Source: Montifringilla adamsi (taxonomy: Eukaryota; Chordata; Aves; Passeriformes; Passeridae). From it: a stretch of DNA of 64,000 nucleotides. Made by a program: the position numbers and the translations under genes. Position 1 is the stretch's first letter. Each line of letters opens with the position of its first letter. Where the stretch lies: NCBI GenBank assembly GCA_017590115.1, contig JAGGNK010010225.1:2728001-2792000 (forward strand). Direction: 5' to 3'. Under the pieces are notes generated by a model, which saw only the letters and a program-made list of their open reading frames with translations, made no database searches and was not told the origin of the DNA. Below, one piece after another: positions 62,101 through 64,000 of the stretch.

Positions 62101-64000
62101 TGATTGAAGTTAAAAAGTCAACGAGGGATCGATGTGTTTTTGCTTTCAGAAGGTACAAAGGACAGAGCCTCCGAAGTGCCCTGTGTGCTCTCCTTTCCTC
62201 CCAGTAGTAACACTGCTTTCCTGCTGCATTGTTGGCCTGGGCTAGCTTAGATGTGTGACTCTTGGCTAGGCTCAAACATCCAGGTACACAGCACTTATTC
62301 TCTTGTAAATTTTTTCTAACTTACAAGAACAATAAAAAAAAAAAAACCCAAACCCGACAACAACAAAAACCAAATTTAAAAAATTCAACTGCATTTAAAT
62401 CTCATTTGCCAAGAAAAAAATGAGTTGAAAAAGAGTTCTCTATTCAAAATGAATGCTTCTGATAACTCTTTGGGAAGGTATAACTAAGTCAGGTAAGGTA
62501 CAACTTTATTCTGGCATGGAAGTCAGAGCTATGATGCCCAGTCTTCCTAATGGGCTGTTCAACATCATGTGAAAGCTATTTACTCCAGATCTTAAATCAT
62601 GACTGGGTAACCAGGCAAAACTGCCCCTGCAGCACATGAGCATTTTATCCTCTAAACATGCTGATCTCACAAACATATGCCCCACAGAATGTATGGTGAC
62701 ACACACCAGGATCACATCTCAGGGAACCCAGCAGAGGAAGACGGCACGGATGGAGGAGAGCTGCCAAAAGGATTTGTCTGGTCCACAATCCCACTGCCTC
62801 AGGCCATTAGCACATGGCCAACAGCCAACAGGTTGATTTCTTGCTTGACGGGCCTCATGCAACCTTCTATTAGCTGGTAAACCTGAACCAGAACATTAGA
62901 GCTTGGATGAGAGATATGGACATTAATGCAAAAAACTCTTTCAGTGCACTGCTACACCTGAAAGAAATCCATTTGAAAATCCAAAATCAATGTAATTTAA
63001 CCCTAAAAGGATTGATCAATTTTCGCTCTCATAAGATCAGGCCTTTGAGCAGTGGAGTTAGTAACAGATAGTGTTACATATTTCCTCTAATGTTCTCTGG
63101 TTCTTTGTTTTTTAACTGAGGTCACAGCAATAAACAAGAGATTATTCTCCTTCTGTGCCAATTACTGAGATGCTGGGAGGATCCTTTTCAGACTATAACT
63201 GTGATTTTCCAAGTACATTAAGAGACTTGATTTTTCTTCCTGCTTCATGCAAGACACTTCTGTTTTTGCTGAGAGGCTCAAATACAGGTTCAAAACACAG
63301 ATGTAGAAACTGAGTACAAACTTAACAGGAATCTACAACAAAAGAAACTAGGAGTAAATAATTTTTTCCACTGGATAAAATGTAAATGATCCCTTGAATC
63401 AACCCCACTGCTAAGGTGATCATGTTTATGCCCTGGCTTCTTAAGAAGAAGAGGAATGAATACAACAGATCTTTTAATTATGGATTTAAAGAGTGACCTA
63501 CTCTAATAACAAGGCACAAACAGCCTCTTTTATGTGGACCAAATACCCTGTGACAAGTTCTAACTACCTGTTTGGAGATACAAAATCTGCCTCCCAAAAC
63601 TTGAGGACAAAAAGAGATCTTACAGATACTTCATGCATAGTTGAGTGAGTTCAGTTAATGGTTCAGTGACTTTTTCCCAAGCTGCATTATGCTATATCTG
63701 CATCTGAACAGCACTCAGGTAAATTAAAACCCTTAATTTAGTCCCTTCCCAAATAATCCTTGCAACATTGGCAATAAACGCCATCTGACAACAATAATCA
63801 TGAGAGAAACAGAGCAGACAATCTTTTCACATGGACATCTTTTCTTCCTGAAGAAACTAAGAACTGATTCATATCCTTTTAGAAAGCATCAAAAGTTATA
63901 GCCATTAAAATCCAATTTCAGTGTATCTCTTGAAACGAGGTAACAAGAAGTAAATAACCATGCTATCTTATCAAGACCCCTGTTTCGATGTCCAACATTG

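Larger units (their letters stand above)
12335..64000 (-). other. RBMS3: RBMS3 intron, at least 51.6 kb, upstream exon not in window
   Basis: Everything to the right of the 107 bp exon appears to be one large upstream intron. I searched the minus strand for the preceding RRM2 piece (the conserved MESTEKCE, HFNGKYLK and PPGIP segments) and for RRM1 segments, and saw none with splice sites. The intron carries three CR1 fragments, simple repeats, several small tandem duplications and a GC-richer A-tailed block at about 49.0-50.0 kb. Stretches not listed separately (for example 12.4-17.9, 26-36.7, 37.3-41.1 and 57-64 kb) are ordinary AT-rich sequence in which I recognise no gene. An exon too divergent or too short for me to spot cannot be excluded. 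Confidence 0.8.

Overview
The window looks like a piece of a bird nuclear genome: about 60% A+T, CpG-poor, almost entirely non-coding, with a sparse scatter of CR1-type LINE fragments. CR1 3' ends of the kind seen here are typical of birds. I could not determine the species. There are no operons, rRNA, tRNA, CRISPR or phage features. Nearly all open frames are short and chance-like.

The one gene I can support is on the minus strand. Two short exons with correct splice sites encode adjacent pieces of an RNA-binding protein of the RBMS/MSSP family, and the peptide matches RBMS3 best. The upstream exon (12228..12334, 107 bp) carries the end of the second RRM and the start of the linker. The downstream exon (1111..1157, 47 bp) carries the next 16 codons of the linker. 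Reading frames and exon phases join perfectly. So 12335..64000 is at least 51.6 kb of one upstream intron (the preceding exon was not found), 1158..12227 is an 11.07 kb intron, and 1..1110 is the start of the following intron. The long AT-rich introns fit a very large vertebrate RNA-binding-protein gene on a macrochromosome.

Layout: 1-12.3 kb holds the two exons, a perfect 43 bp x 3 tandem repeat, a 24 bp duplication, two strong hairpins and a cryptic splice donor. 12.3-36.7 kb is plain intron with one antisense CR1 (about 17.9-18.3 kb), an AT microsatellite and a long pyrimidine tract. 36.8-41.3 kb has a CR1 in + orientation with an internal 40 bp duplication, and a short antisense CR1 3' end. 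41.3-64 kb is intron with small duplications, an unrecognised minus-strand open frame (44.4-44.8 kb), a GC-richer block ending in 30 consecutive A (about 49.0-50.0 kb, possible retrocopy), the longest open frame of the window (52.1-52.8 kb, plus strand), a 107-nt purine tract and a hairpin with a direct repeat.

I found no convincing novel biological system. The most useful follow-ups are the A-tailed block, the long plus-strand frame, and the cluster of small tandem duplications.
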